The notes: generated by a model from the sequence alone, not told the origin. Shown: positions 17,487 through 26,897, counted from the stretch's first letter. The stretch: DNA of 34,612 bases from Planctomycetota bacterium (GCA_022566535.1 JADFIR010000032.1:1-34612); one strand, 5' to 3'. Numbers and translations are program-made.

Positions 17487-18395
17487 GTGCGCGGCATGAA
17501 ATGGGTGACGCTTCTGCGGCGCTTGGCTAGACGCAGTGTGCTCCTGTTGCCGGATATCCCGTGCACCGTACGTGTTCAAGGCATCGGACCGGTTCGAATG
17601 CGGCTTCGCCGGCACGTCGGGATTTGGGGTCGTTCGCTGTTAGAACGTCCGACGCCCGATCTGGGCATGCTCGAACGACTCATCCAGGTCGGCGATGTCG
17701 TGTACGACGTGGGGGCTCACATCGGCCTCTATTCACGGGTGATGGTCCAGTGGTTCAGGGCGGGCCAGGTCATCGCCTTCGAGCCCATGAAGGACAACGT
17801 CGAATTGCTGCACGCGAACGTCCTGCTCTTGAACCAGAATGACAAGATCAGAATCTTTGCGGTGGCGTTGAGCGACTGTGACGGAACCGAACAACTGCAG
17901 GTCGACGATGTGACCAGCGGCACCGCGGTGTTGAATCGGGTGTCGGGTGGCAAAGCTTCGAAGGCTCGGCAACGGCGCGGCCTGCCTCCGAAGACCGAAA
18001 CGGTCGAGGTTGTTCAGCTTGACCGCTTGGTCGAACGTGAGAGCCTGCGCCCACCGAACGTGATGAAGATTGATACCGAAGGCGCTGCTGGCTTGGTGGT
18101 CCGTGGGGCCCGTCGCACTTTGCAACGAGCAAAGCCAAGGATGGTCATCGCGCTGCACAACCCCCAAGAATCGTCAGCTGTCCTTGAACTGGTCAGCCCA
18201 CTTGGCTATGCCTGCTATGGACCGGTACTGGACCACGGTCAGGAGGTCTACCGCCGGCTTGAGCCCCGCGACGCCCCGTACATCCCCAAGTGCGACATTG
18301 TGTGCTCATGTCGGCCGGAGGAAGTCAGCCAACCTATCGCACCGCTACGGCAGATTCCGCAGCGAGCACAATCGTCACCTCGCCGTGGGCGGTGA
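17487..18395 (+). CDS. FkbM-family methyltransferase
   Basis: 302 aa from the GTG at 17487, or 299 aa from the ATG at 17496; neither has a clear ribosome-binding site. Motif I is DVVYDVGAHIGLYSRVM at about residues 70-86. It is followed by VIAFEPMKDNVELLHANV and the FkbM C-terminal signature VMKIDTEGAAGLVVRGARR. The usual acidic DVEGAE here reads DTEGAA. FkbM enzymes O-methylate sugars and other hydroxyls. It is the third methyltransferase of the locus, and converges with the sulfotransferase pair 22 bases away. Confidence 0.88.
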   Translation: MRGMKWVTLLRRLARRSVLLLPDIPCTVRVQGIGPVRMRLRRHVGIWGRSLLERPTPDLGMLERLIQVGDVVYDVGAHIGLYSRVMVQWFRAGQVIAFEPMKDNVELLHANVLLLNQNDKIRIFAVALSDCDGTEQLQVDDVTSGTAVLNRVSGGKASKARQRRGLPPKTETVEVVQLDRLVERESLRPPNVMKIDTEGAAGLVVRGARRTLQRAKPRMVIALHNPQESSAVLELVSPLGYACYGPVLDHGQEVYRRLEPRDAPYIPKCDIVCSCRPEEVSQPIAPLRQIPQRAQSSPRRGR

Positions 18396-18417
18396 TCGGC
18401 CGCCTGTATGAGTCCAC

Positions 18418-19308
18418 TTACTGGCCGGTGTGCCCTGCTGCTTCGCAGCGGTGCGAGGCGGCCTGGAAATCCCAAAGCGGATCGTTGCGCCCCATGAGGA
18501 CACGCAGTTGTTCGGCGTCGTCGCGGACCTGCTCGAAGATATGCCGAACCGTTTCAACAGAAGGCGGATCGGGCCGACCCGCGGCCTTGGGCAGCAGGGC
18601 GAATCGAAGCCTTTCCCGCGCTGACGGCGTTAGTATCGGTCGTAGAATCCTGCGGTACACCCGGCTTCGTCGCAAGCCTGCCAGAGCCCCGCGAGGCACC
18701 GGCTTACCCTCACTCTTGTTGTACGCCTTGTCGATGCGGAGCCGCCCCAAGCACGGCTCGACCCCCAGGAACCTGCTGATAGACGCCACAGTCCCGCGGC
18801 GGTCATTGATGTACGTCTCGAAGCGAACGATCAGAACCCGCTCAGATCCAAGCGCCTCAAGCCACGGTGTGATCTGCATCGTGTATCGGCTGTAGTTGAT
18901 CAATCTCGGATACGTGCGCACCGCCTGGTCGATGCCACAGGTGATCTTGCCCGCGCTCCATTCGTGATAGTGATGGCTGATAATCCGCGACACCGGTTGA
19001 CGCACCAGGTAGATGGCCTTGAACTGGTCGCCGAGCACCTGCCTGGCCCGTTGCGGCACGCCGGTGATATCAGGAAGCTGACTGTAGACTGTGGAGGCCT
19101 CACCGCAGGTCTGATGTGTTGACGCCTTGCGAAAGTGCTTCGCGTACCGCTGCAGTCCCTCGGGCTGGCATACCTCCTCCTGAGCCAGGCTCCACAGCTC
19201 CTTGTCGGTGGGCATGAACACCGCGGGGTTGGCCGAGAGGTCGTGATACAGCGACGTCGTTCCCGCTTTCATCGCTCCAATGATGAGAAAGTCAGGCAAC
19301 CGCATCAT
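18418..19308 (-). CDS. Sulfotransferase-family protein (Sulfotransfer_1 type)
   Basis: 296 aa. The N-terminal PDFLIIGAMKAGTTSLY (residues 5-21) is a textbook PAPS 5'-phosphosulfate loop. The 3'-phosphate-binding strand and helix is KAIYLVRQPVSRIISHHYHEW (97-117), with the Arg and Ser in the expected places. Features such as MPTDKELWSL and GEASTVYSQLPD match bacterial homologues of heparan-sulfate and Nod-factor-type sulfotransferases. ATG at 19308, with GGAG 5 bases upstream, overlaps the TGA of the previous gene by 4 bases (ATGA), implying translational coupling. It should sulfate a hydroxyl or amine on the glycan, using PAPS from the sat-cysC pair. Confidence 0.93.
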   Translation of the reverse strand: MMRLPDFLIIGAMKAGTTSLYHDLSANPAVFMPTDKELWSLAQEEVCQPEGLQRYAKHFRKASTHQTCGEASTVYSQLPDITGVPQRARQVLGDQFKAIYLVRQPVSRIISHHYHEWSAGKITCGIDQAVRTYPRLINYSRYTMQITPWLEALGSERVLIVRFETYINDRRGTVASISRFLGVEPCLGRLRIDKAYNKSEGKPVPRGALAGLRRSRVYRRILRPILTPSARERLRFALLPKAAGRPDPPSVETVRHIFEQVRDDAEQLRVLMGRNDPLWDFQAASHRCEAAGHTGQ

Positions 19309-20186
19309 CTCTGCTCCGCCGGCGTCAACTGGCCAACACCATCCGCCGCGCTCGCCTCACCACCGCACGATTTCACCCAGGAATGATCGCCTTCATAGCC
19401 GGCTTTGATGAGCATCTGGCCACAATGGTGATCGAAGATCTCGGCCGCTTCGAGCGTGAAGTGGTTTGCCCAGTCACCCGCCTGGCCCTTGCGCAAGAAG
19501 CTGGAGCGGTCTTCCTGGCCGGCGTGTCGGCCCGCCTGCTGTTGAAAGGAGAATTTCTTGATCGTATCGCGCACGCGGTCGAGGTCCGCTTCTTGGCCGG
19601 TCAGTTGCGACATCGCGCCGGCCAGGGCGGGCTCGCCGTTTTGAACGAGGTCTTCGTAGCGCAGCAGGATGACGTTGGGGCTTGTTCCGTCGAAATGCGA
19701 ACGAACGTGCTCGCCCCAATTGACGCGCGAGGAGTCCGGCTTGGCCATCTGCCGCTCGATGAACCCGGCGATGTTGTCACGGACGTTCGCTTTGTTCACC
19801 ATGGCGGGGAAGGCCCGGCGTTGGCGGGCGGTGAGGCTGGGGTGATCTCCTGGGGCAATGAGACGGCTCAGGTAGAAGTACTGCGACACCAGCGCGTCCC
19901 TTCCATCGCGCAAAACGTACACGCCCTTGGGATAGCTCTTCCAGACCCGCTCGTGACCATGCACCACCGCCGGGCAGCCAACCGGCAGCAGCGACATTCT
20001 TGGCCAGGGCAACTGGAGATAATCAGCAACAAGTTGAGACACCCACGTGGTACCGCTCTTGGGATAGCCCACCACGAACACCAGCGGAATGGTCTTGGGA
20101 AACCGCGTGCCCAGCAACCAGGTGACGTAGTGGGAGGCCGTACGCAAGGAGAGCTTGAGGTTCACGTCGTGGATCTTTATCTTCAT
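19305..20186 (-). CDS. Sulfotransferase-family protein (cytosolic-SULT-like)
   Basis: 293 aa. The PAPS loop YPKSGTTW is at residues 41-48. The 3'-phosphate segment VYVLRDGRDALVSQYFYLSR is at about 89-108. The C-terminal signature RKGQAGDWANHF corresponds to the R-K-G-x-x-G-D-W-K-N-H-F motif that closes the PAPS site. All three are well preserved, so it looks active. It is the upstream member of a coupled pair with the gene ending at 18418, and is divergent from sat by 235 bases. It is a different subfamily from its partner, suggesting that two positions on the glycan are sulfated. Confidence 0.93.
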   Translation of the reverse strand: MKIKIHDVNLKLSLRTASHYVTWLLGTRFPKTIPLVFVVGYPKSGTTWVSQLVADYLQLPWPRMSLLPVGCPAVVHGHERVWKSYPKGVYVLRDGRDALVSQYFYLSRLIAPGDHPSLTARQRRAFPAMVNKANVRDNIAGFIERQMAKPDSSRVNWGEHVRSHFDGTSPNVILLRYEDLVQNGEPALAGAMSQLTGQEADLDRVRDTIKKFSFQQQAGRHAGQEDRSSFLRKGQAGDWANHFTLEAAEIFDHHCGQMLIKAGYEGDHSWVKSCGGEASAADGVGQLTPAEQR

Positions 20187-20421
20187 CTGCCCGGCGCCGG
20201 TGGAAGCTGCAGCGCCGGCTATGGGTATCTGCGAGCCTTGATCGGCCCAACGTCTGCTCCCCTATAGTCCATTCTAGCCCTGGCGGGTGGCGCTCGAACA
20301 AGATCGTATCGAGCCGGCCCGGCCTCGGTTCGACGTACTTGCCGCATTGCCTGAACAAATGCAGGCCGCTACCATCCGCAGCCCGTTGCGCTTGGCCGAG
20401 TCCTGCTAAAGAGGAGTTGGA

Positions 20422-21615
20422 ATGAAGACGGAATCGCTGATCACCCCCCACGGGGGCAGGCTGATCGATCGCATCGCCGATTCGTCGCGCGCCGAGGCCC
20501 TGGCCGCCGAAGCCGCTGCGATGCGGTCGATCACACTCAGCACCAAGCAGGCGTGCGACCTGGAGATGATGGCCACCGGCGCGTTCAGCCCGCTGACGGG
20601 CTTTGTCGCCAAGGCTGACTTTGACTCAATCTGCTCCAACCTGCGGCTCGATGATGGCACGGTCTGGCCGATCCCCATCACCCTCGCGGTCGATGACGAA
20701 GTCAAGGCCGCGCTGCGCCCGGGCCAACCGGTGGCGCTGAAGCACGAGGACGGCACGCTCCTAGCCGTCATCGATATCCAAGAAATCTATCCCCACGACA
20801 AGACCCTTGAGATCCCCAACGTCTTTGGCACCGAAGATGAAGCTCATCCCGGCGTCAAGGCGGTTATGGACGAGGGCGAGTGGCTCGTCGCCGGGCCGAT
20901 TGAGGTCATTACGGTGACGCCCGACGTAAAGCCCGCCGAGCAGTTCACCGAATTTCGGCTGCCCCCAGCCAAGACGCGCGAGGCGTTCACCAAGCGAGGC
21001 TGGAAGACGGTCACGGCTTTCCAGACCCGCAACCCCATTCATCGCGCTCACGAGTATCTGACCAAGTGCGCATTGGAGATCTGCGACGGCGTGTTGATCC
21101 ATCCGTTGGTGGGGGAGACCAAGCCGGGCGATATCCCCGCTGATGTGCGCATGACGTGCTACCAGATCCTCATCCAGAAATATTACGTGGCGAACCGCAC
21201 GATGCTGGCGGTGATGCCGGCCGCAATGCGCTATGCCGGGCCGCGAGAGGCGATCCTCCATGCCCTCGTACGCAAGAATTATGGCTGTTCGCATTTCATC
21301 GTCGGCCGCGATCACGCCGGGGTGGGGGATTACTATGGCACCTATGACGCGCAAGAGATCTTCGATGGGTTCGAGCCCGGTGAGATCGGCATCACGCCGT
21401 TAAAGTTCGAGCACGCGGCGTGGTGCAACGCGTGTGAGGGCATGACCAGCGCCAAGACCTGTCCCCATGGCCCTGATGAGAAGGTGTTTCTCTCCGGCAC
21501 CAAGGTGCGCGAGATGCTTCGAGCCGGCCAGCGCCCCCCTCAGGAGTTCACCCGTCCCGAGGTCGCCGACGTACTCATTCGATGGGCCACCGCTGAACAG
21601 GCTGTCGGCGCATGA
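20422..21615 (+). CDS. sat: Sulfate adenylyltransferase (ATP sulfurylase, monofunctional)
   Basis: 397 aa, the usual length for Sat/MET3 without a kinase domain. It converts ATP and sulfate to APS and pyrophosphate. The N-terminal PUA-like domain is followed by the catalytic motif QTRNPIHRAHEYL (Gln201 to about Leu213, with the HxxH histidines at 207 and 210). VGRDHAGVGDYYGTYDAQ follows at about residue 294. A zinc-binding-like Cys cluster, AWCNACEGMTSAKTCPHG, lies near 333-350, and FLSGTKVREMLRAGQ near the end. AGAGGAG 5 bases upstream supports the ATG. It is followed 101 bases later by cysC, and is divergent from the sulfotransferase pair. Sat-cysC without cysH/cysIJ nearby points to PAPS for sulfation. 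Confidence 0.96.
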   Translation: MKTESLITPHGGRLIDRIADSSRAEALAAEAAAMRSITLSTKQACDLEMMATGAFSPLTGFVAKADFDSICSNLRLDDGTVWPIPITLAVDDEVKAALRPGQPVALKHEDGTLLAVIDIQEIYPHDKTLEIPNVFGTEDEAHPGVKAVMDEGEWLVAGPIEVITVTPDVKPAEQFTEFRLPPAKTREAFTKRGWKTVTAFQTRNPIHRAHEYLTKCALEICDGVLIHPLVGETKPGDIPADVRMTCYQILIQKYYVANRTMLAVMPAAMRYAGPREAILHALVRKNYGCSHFIVGRDHAGVGDYYGTYDAQEIFDGFEPGEIGITPLKFEHAAWCNACEGMTSAKTCPHGPDEKVFLSGTKVREMLRAGQRPPQEFTRPEVADVLIRWATAEQAVGA

Positions 21616-21653
21616 GCGTGCATACAACAGGGGCGGCGCCAGGTAACCCATAG

Positions 21654-21672
21654 CCCCCGGCTCTGCCGGGGG
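21654..21672. repeat. REP-like hairpin between sat and cysC
   Basis: Inverted repeat CCCCCGGC-TCT-GCCGGGGG, 8-bp stem. There is no T-tract. It could attenuate or stabilise the transcript between the two co-oriented genes. The same flanking style is seen in the other hairpins of the window. Confidence 0.6.
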
Positions 21673-21716
21673 ATTCCCACCAACGACCAGCGACAACCAA
21701 CCAATCCCGCACACCC

Positions 21717-22337
<621 letters not shown>

Positions 22338-22340
22338 TCC

Positions 22341-22360
22341 CCCCGCAGATTCATGCGGGG
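22341..22360. repeat. Hairpin after cysC, possible terminator
   Basis: Inverted repeat CCCCGCA-GATTCA-TGCGGGG, 7-bp stem, starting 3 bases after the cysC stop. It is followed by a second hairpin at 22407. There is no T-run, so termination is likely but not certain. Confidence 0.5.
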
Positions 22361-22406
22361 CTGGGTCCGCATGCGCCTTCGAGCTGTCTTGCACATTCAT
22401 TCGCAG

Positions 22407-22426
22407 CCGCGGATGCATATCCGCGG
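22407..22426. repeat. REP-like hairpin (AGCCGCGG-N8-CCGCGG family)
   Basis: Perfect inverted repeat CCGCGGAT-GCAT-ATCCGCGG. The flanks AG before and ACCG after match the copy at 24685, which also ends CCGCGGACCG. It lies between cysC and a converging pseudopilin gene. Confidence 0.65.
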
Positions 22427-22446
22427 ACCGATTGTCACGGCGGCGG

Positions 22447-23418
22447 TTACCGCGTGACCCGCCGGCCGACCTCAAACGGGTTCCAGCGCCGCATGTCGCG
22501 GGAAATATTACTGATCTGCTCGACGACCGCGCTGCCGTCGAGGTGAGCAACCGGCATCAGATTCTTGCCGTTGCGTGCGATCGGCAGCCCGGCCCCGGAG
22601 TCGTACTCGCCCGTTCCCGTTTGTTCAACGAGGCCGCCGACGCCGACAATCCATTGCGCATCGATCCACTCGCCGCTTGGGCTGGGATCGTCAAGAACCA
22701 GATACGGCGGGCGAAGCTCGCAAAAGCCCAGCTCGGGGTCCTCGTAGACGTTGGGATCGCCGGGAGGGCTGTAGTTGGTGTTGGCCAAGGCCGTAGGGGC
22801 GAAGAGGATCAGGCGCGACGGGTTCTTGACCTCGGAGAAGCGCGTAGCCGCGATCGCGTCATTGCCCAAAGTGTTCCATGGATGGCGATCGGTTACATAG
22901 GTGCCGCCGTGGACGGAGTCTCCACCGACGAAGATGGAGTTCAGTCCGTAGGCCGGCCGCTCGCTGATGCCGATCTCGTCCGGGTCGGCGGTGCCGGGTC
23001 CGTAGACGCCATCACTAAACTCGGCCTCAAGATCGCTGAGCAGGCCCTGGTCGCGCGTGTCGGTGAAGAACGTCTCCCAGGCGTGGTCCACGTACGGCGC
23101 CAGCCGCCAGACGTATGACTGTGCGTCTTCATGATCGAGTACCTCGCCCGTCGGTAGCTTGACGATGAGGTTCTCGAACGGCTGGCCAAGCCCAAACAGG
23201 TCCTCGCCAATGTAGCCCGGCATGAGGCGCTTGCGGTGCTCGTCGGAATACTGGCTGTAGGCCAGAGCCATTTGCTTCAGTGCGTTCATCGAGTCGGTGC
23301 GGGTCGCCGCCGCCTTCACCGGGCGCAGCGCCACGAGCAGCAGCCCCACCAGCACCATGATGATCGCAATCGAGACCAGCAGTTCAAGCAGCGAAAACGC
23401 TCTATGACGGCGGTTCAT
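22447..23418 (-). CDS. Prepilin-type protein (pseudopilin-like)
   Basis: 323 aa from the ATG at 23418, with GGAG 6 bases upstream; the frame runs further upstream without support. The N-terminus is a prepilin signal: MNRRHRA followed by FSLLELLVSIAIIMVLVGLLL. Cleavage would be before Phe, with Glu at position +5 and a hydrophobic helix after it, as processed by PilD-type peptidases. The long C-terminal domain has Gly/Pro/Asp-rich loops and an H-L-D-G motif near the end, as in planctomycete pilin-like proteins, and is not a classical GspG. It is single, co-oriented with the next pseudopilin gene and 132 bases downstream of it. Partner secretion genes are not in the window. Confidence 0.85.
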   Translation of the reverse strand: MNRRHRAFSLLELLVSIAIIMVLVGLLLVALRPVKAAATRTDSMNALKQMALAYSQYSDEHRKRLMPGYIGEDLFGLGQPFENLIVKLPTGEVLDHEDAQSYVWRLAPYVDHAWETFFTDTRDQGLLSDLEAEFSDGVYGPGTADPDEIGISERPAYGLNSIFVGGDSVHGGTYVTDRHPWNTLGNDAIAATRFSEVKNPSRLILFAPTALANTNYSPPGDPNVYEDPELGFCELRPPYLVLDDPSPSGEWIDAQWIVGVGGLVEQTGTGEYDSGAGLPIARNGKNLMPVAHLDGSAVVEQISNISRDMRRWNPFEVGRRVTR

Positions 23419-23550
23419 GACGTGCTCCGAAAGATTCCTGATCCAACGACCGCGGTACGTGTCCATGTTTCGCCGTCGCCCTTGCCGCGACGCGCAGGCA
23501 CAAGACCCGTGGCGAAACAGCGGACCGCGGCATGACAAACGCCCAGGCAT

Positions 23551-24546
23551 TTACCCGCCTCCAAATATGCGCACATCGTCGTACTCCTCCACCACCCTCG
23601 GATTGCCGAAGTCAGGATCGTTGACAATGTCATCCACAGGATCGCTCGGGCTGCCCGGCCCGTCTGTGATCGAGAAATAGATGCCGTCCGGCCCGGCCGA
23701 GATGAGGACATACGCCCCGCGGGCCGTTCCGTTCAACGGTTCGCCCGGTTTGCCGAAGCCGGGATGGCGAATGATCTGGGCAAACGTCTCGTCGGCGTCC
23801 GTGGCCTTGTTGAAGATGCTCAGCTCCATCTGATCCTTGCCAAATGCGCCGAGGACCGTTGACTCGGTATAAGGCGTCATCGTCGCGCGGTTGAACTGCG
23901 GATTAGCCGACGCATCACCCACCAGCAGGCCGGTCGAGCGCATCGACCGCACGTAGATGATCGGCTGCCCCCACGCGTCAAGCAGATCGGGTAACCGCCC
24001 CGACTGAAGAGCACCCGGTCCGACTTGCCCCTTGGCCACGCCCAGTGCCGCAGCGCCCGGCGTGAAATACGGCGCGAACGGCCGGCCGTTGACCACAGGC
24101 CCTTCACCAATCAGGTTTACATTCACTCTGATCTTTCCCATTAGCGTCGTGTTGTCGATCACGATCTCTTGCCAGTCTGGGCCGGAGAACTCTGCGTCGT
24201 TGTAGCGTGGGTCATCGCCTCGGATAGCTCCGCCCATCAAGTTCAGCAGCGCGTTCTCCGTGCCGCTTAGTGGTGGCGTCGTCGATCCGGCCAGGATCGT
24301 CTCGGGCACAATGCCGGGGTAGAAGCCGTGCTCGATCTGGAACGTGTCGCAGGCCTTGGAGAACTCCTGCATGGTCGATTGCGTCTGCGTGCGCAGGCCG
24401 GTCTCGCGCACTCCGCGCATCGCCACAAGCAGGATGCCGGCGAGCACGGCGATAATGGCGATGACCACCAGCAGCTCAGTCATCGAAAAGCCGCGATGCC
24501 GGTCGGGCGAGACGAGGCGACTAGGCTTTGAATGCGACGCGATCAT
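23551..24546 (-). CDS. Prepilin-type protein (pseudopilin-like)
   Basis: 331 aa, ATG at 24546. The leader MIASHSKPSRLVSPDRHRG is cleaved before FSMTELLVVIAIIAVLAGILLV, with Glu at +5 and a 20-residue hydrophobic helix. The downstream stretch QSTMQEFSKACDTFQIEHGFYPG resembles the start of the GspG-like fold (helix, then the Y-P segment). The C-terminal region includes PYVLISAGPDGIYF-like residues (AYVLISAGPDGIYF), common in pseudopilins. It probably forms an operon with the next gene on the same strand. Confidence 0.87.
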   Translation of the reverse strand: MIASHSKPSRLVSPDRHRGFSMTELLVVIAIIAVLAGILLVAMRGVRETGLRTQTQSTMQEFSKACDTFQIEHGFYPGIVPETILAGSTTPPLSGTENALLNLMGGAIRGDDPRYNDAEFSGPDWQEIVIDNTTLMGKIRVNVNLIGEGPVVNGRPFAPYFTPGAAALGVAKGQVGPGALQSGRLPDLLDAWGQPIIYVRSMRSTGLLVGDASANPQFNRATMTPYTESTVLGAFGKDQMELSIFNKATDADETFAQIIRHPGFGKPGEPLNGTARGAYVLISAGPDGIYFSITDGPGSPSDPVDDIVNDPDFGNPRVVEEYDDVRIFGGG

Positions 24547-24686
24547 GAGCGTGTTCCTTTCCAGGCGCCGAGGGGCAAGGCCGCTTGGCGAACGGGAGAT
24601 TCATCCCCGTCACGCTCATCCGCTGTCTCTATACCATAGCTGCGAACCCGAGGAAGTCGAGCGAAACATGAGGAGATTTCGCCGAG

Positions 24687-24705
24687 CCGCGGCTTGCGGC
24701 CGCGG
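24687..24705. repeat. REP-like hairpin (AGCCGCGG-N7-CCGCGG family)
   Basis: CCGCGG-CTTGCGG-CCGCGG, preceded by AG and followed by ACCGC. It has the same outer sequence as the 22407 copy with a different loop, in the 190-base gap between the second pseudopilin gene and the unknown gene ending at 24737. Confidence 0.6.
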
Positions 24706-24736
24706 ACCGCTGTTCGTGCGTGGACACAGCGGCTCG

Positions 24737-25222
24737 CTACGTCGCCTGCGCCCCCAGGCCGTGGGCGGATCGGAGAAACGGCTCCAGGTATCGTTCGGCG
24801 AAGACGTCCACCGCTGAGGCTGTGCCCTGGTGATCGACCCCCCAAACGCAAGCCTGGAGGTTGACAAACTCCAGATCCAGTTGCACCTGAAGGGTCTCGT
24901 CGATCACGAAGGCGGTGGGAAGCCTGCCCGCAAAATACGCCGACGCCGCGTTGAGCCCCGGCCGGCCGATCGAGATTGTCGGGCGGGCCATCAGCTCCGG
25001 GGCGTTGAGATACCACAGGTCCGTGCAAACCATCGGCACCAGTGGCTCGGATTCGAGATGCTCATCCAGCCAGCGCACGATCTGGGCACGCAGCCGATAG
25101 CCCAACGGACGGTCGGCCGCCTCCGCCTGAAGATGGGCCCCGACGACGATCAGCAGCAATGAGTCGGCGTCGAGTTCCCGGACCGGCTCGTCCAGACCGC
25201 TGTGGTTGTCGTCATCCGCCAT
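24737..25222 (-). CDS. Conserved-looking protein of unknown function
   Basis: 161 aa from the ATG at 25222, with GGAAGG 9 bases upstream; a second ATG three codons earlier (25231) abuts that site and is less likely. The protein has protein-like composition throughout: an acidic start (ADDDNHSGLDEPVRELDADS), a hydrophobic strand LLLIVVGAHL, then YRLRAQIVRWLDEHL and PTISIGRPGLNAASAYFAGR. The segment near the end, WGVDHQGTASAVDVFAERYL, is also ordered. No signal peptide or membrane helix. I recognise no family. It sits between a pseudopilin and, divergently, another pilin-like gene; this does not define a role. Confidence 0.7.
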   Translation of the reverse strand: MADDDNHSGLDEPVRELDADSLLLIVVGAHLQAEAADRPLGYRLRAQIVRWLDEHLESEPLVPMVCTDLWYLNAPELMARPTISIGRPGLNAASAYFAGRLPTAFVIDETLQVQLDLEFVNLQACVWGVDHQGTASAVDVFAERYLEPFLRSAHGLGAQAT

Positions 25223-25319
25223 CCAGCCCATCCTTCCCGTTGATCATACTTGGGTCAGTGTCTCGGCCGCGGCGCCGATCAGCCTGAATCGTGCGAAGTC
25301 GCCAGCCGATAAGTGGCAC

Positions 25320-25769
25320 ATGCATCAGTCCCCAGAGACCGCGTGCTGTCGATTCGACGGTGCGTCGCGTCGTGGACGCGTCGCGCCACAGAGGGGATTC
25401 ACCTTGATCGAGATCCTGATCGTCGTGGTGATCTTGGGCGTCCTGGCGGCGGTGGTCATCCCCCAATTCTCGAGTGTCAGCAATGACACGCGTGACGCCG
25501 CGGTACGAAGGGATCTGCAGATTATACGCCATCAGATTGGGATTTACCGCGTGAAGAATCAAACCGACCCACCGCTCATCGATAATCAGTGGTTGGAGAT
25601 GGTCATCGGCGAGTATCTAGGCAGTCCGCCGGTCAATCCGCTCAATCGGTCCACGCTCGTTTCCGGGATGCCGGGGGCCGAGGTTGCATGGGTCTGGCGC
25701 GACTCGGGCAACGGTACCTTCAACATCTACGCAACGGACGCGACGTTCCTCGCGGAGTTCTCCGAATAG
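25320..25769 (+). CDS. Prepilin-type protein, GspG/type IV pilin-like
   Basis: 149 aa from the ATG at 25320, a start that avoids overlap with the divergent gene; a longer frame begins at 25206. The leader ends VAPQRG and is cleaved before FTLIEILIVVVILGVLAAVVIPQF, with Glu at +5. The VIPQF end of the helix is typical of GspG and type IV pilins. The helix continues DAAVRRDLQIIRHQIGIYRVKN, and the C-terminal domain is short, YLGSPPVNPLNRST. It is the most canonical pilin of the three in this window. It converges with prfA. Confidence 0.87.
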   Translation: MHQSPETACCRFDGASRRGRVAPQRGFTLIEILIVVVILGVLAAVVIPQFSSVSNDTRDAAVRRDLQIIRHQIGIYRVKNQTDPPLIDNQWLEMVIGEYLGSPPVNPLNRSTLVSGMPGAEVAWVWRDSGNGTFNIYATDATFLAEFSE

Positions 25770-25811
25770 AGTCCCCCCGTGCATCCTGATCACGCCGCGG
25801 CTGTGAAGCGG

Positions 25812-26897
25812 TTACAGCTGGGCCAGCCGCTCGGCCGTGTTGTGCTCGATCAGCGCGTCGATGAGCGGCTGCATCTGGCCGGTGATGATATCACTGAGAC
25901 TGAATGACCGGCCGAGGCGGTGATCGACCACAAGGTTGTCTTTGTAGCGATAGGTGCGAATCTTTTCCGCCCGCTTGGCCGAGCCGATCATCGTGCTGCG
26001 AGCCTCAGCCCGTTCGGCCTCGGCCTTGGCCCGTTGTTGTTCATACAACCGGGCGCGAAGCAGCCGCCAGGCGGACTGGCGGTTCTGGGACTGGCTCTTG
26101 GTGTCCTGGATGCGCACCTCGATCCCGGTTGGCTGGTGGATCAGATGCACCGCGGTGGCGACCTTATTGACGTTCTGGCCGCCAGGGCCTTGCGCGGTGG
26201 TGATCATCTCCTTCACGTCGGCCGGCTCCAGCGCAATCTGCACGTCCTGCGGCTCGGGCAGCACGGCCACGGTGGCGGTCGATGTGTGGACCCGCCCCTG
26301 GGCTTCGGTGGCTGGGACGCGCTTGACCTGATGGATGCCGGCCTCATTGCCCAGCTCGCAAAACGCGCCTTCGCCGCTGACCCGCAGGATCGCCGATTTG
26401 TAGCCGCCCTGGTCCGATGGGCTGCTGTGGATCACTTCGATCGGCCAGCCCTTCTCGGCTGCGAATCGCCGATACATGCTCACGAGGTCGCCGGCCCAGA
26501 TGGCCGCTTCGTCCCCGCCGACCCCCGCTCGAATCTCCAGAATGACTGAGCCAACCGCCCTCTCGTGGGTGGTGACGAGCCTCCGTTGCACCGATTCGAG
26601 CAACTCCTGAGCTTTGGCGGTAAGACCCGGCAACTCTTCCCGAGCCAGTTGCGCCAACTCGGGATCGGACCCGTCGGTCAAGACCGCTTGATGCTCCTGG
26701 GCCTCCTGCGCCGCTTTTCGATACGCGCGATAGGCGCTGACCAGCGGCTCGAGCGCCGCCCGCTTGATCGAAAGCTCGCGGACCCGGCGGTGGTCTGCCA
26801 GCGTTTCGCCCGCAAGTAACTCCCGGCCGAGCTGCTCATACTGATCGTCCAGCCGATCGAGCTTCCGAATGAGGTTGTCCGTGACGTTGCTGACCAT
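25812..26897 (-). CDS. prfA: Peptide chain release factor 1
   Basis: 361 aa from the ATG at 26897, the usual RF1 length. It ends translation at UAA and UAG codons in the ribosome. The codon-recognition tripeptide is PAT (residues 195-197, in RVPATEAQGRVH), which distinguishes RF1 from RF2. The universal GGQ motif (239-241, in TTAQGPGGQNVNKV) hydrolyses the peptidyl-tRNA. The coiled N-terminal domain begins MVSNVTDNLIRKLDRLDDQY. It follows rpmE on the same strand by 168 bases, the common rpmE-prfA order; the often-linked prmC methylase is not next to it here. Confidence 0.97.
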   Translation of the reverse strand: MVSNVTDNLIRKLDRLDDQYEQLGRELLAGETLADHRRVRELSIKRAALEPLVSAYRAYRKAAQEAQEHQAVLTDGSDPELAQLAREELPGLTAKAQELLESVQRRLVTTHERAVGSVILEIRAGVGGDEAAIWAGDLVSMYRRFAAEKGWPIEVIHSSPSDQGGYKSAILRVSGEGAFCELGNEAGIHQVKRVPATEAQGRVHTSTATVAVLPEPQDVQIALEPADVKEMITTAQGPGGQNVNKVATAVHLIHQPTGIEVRIQDTKSQSQNRQSAWRLLRARLYEQQRAKAEAERAEARSTMIGSAKRAEKIRTYRYKDNLVVDHRLGRSFSLSDIITGQMQPLIDALIEHNTAERLAQL

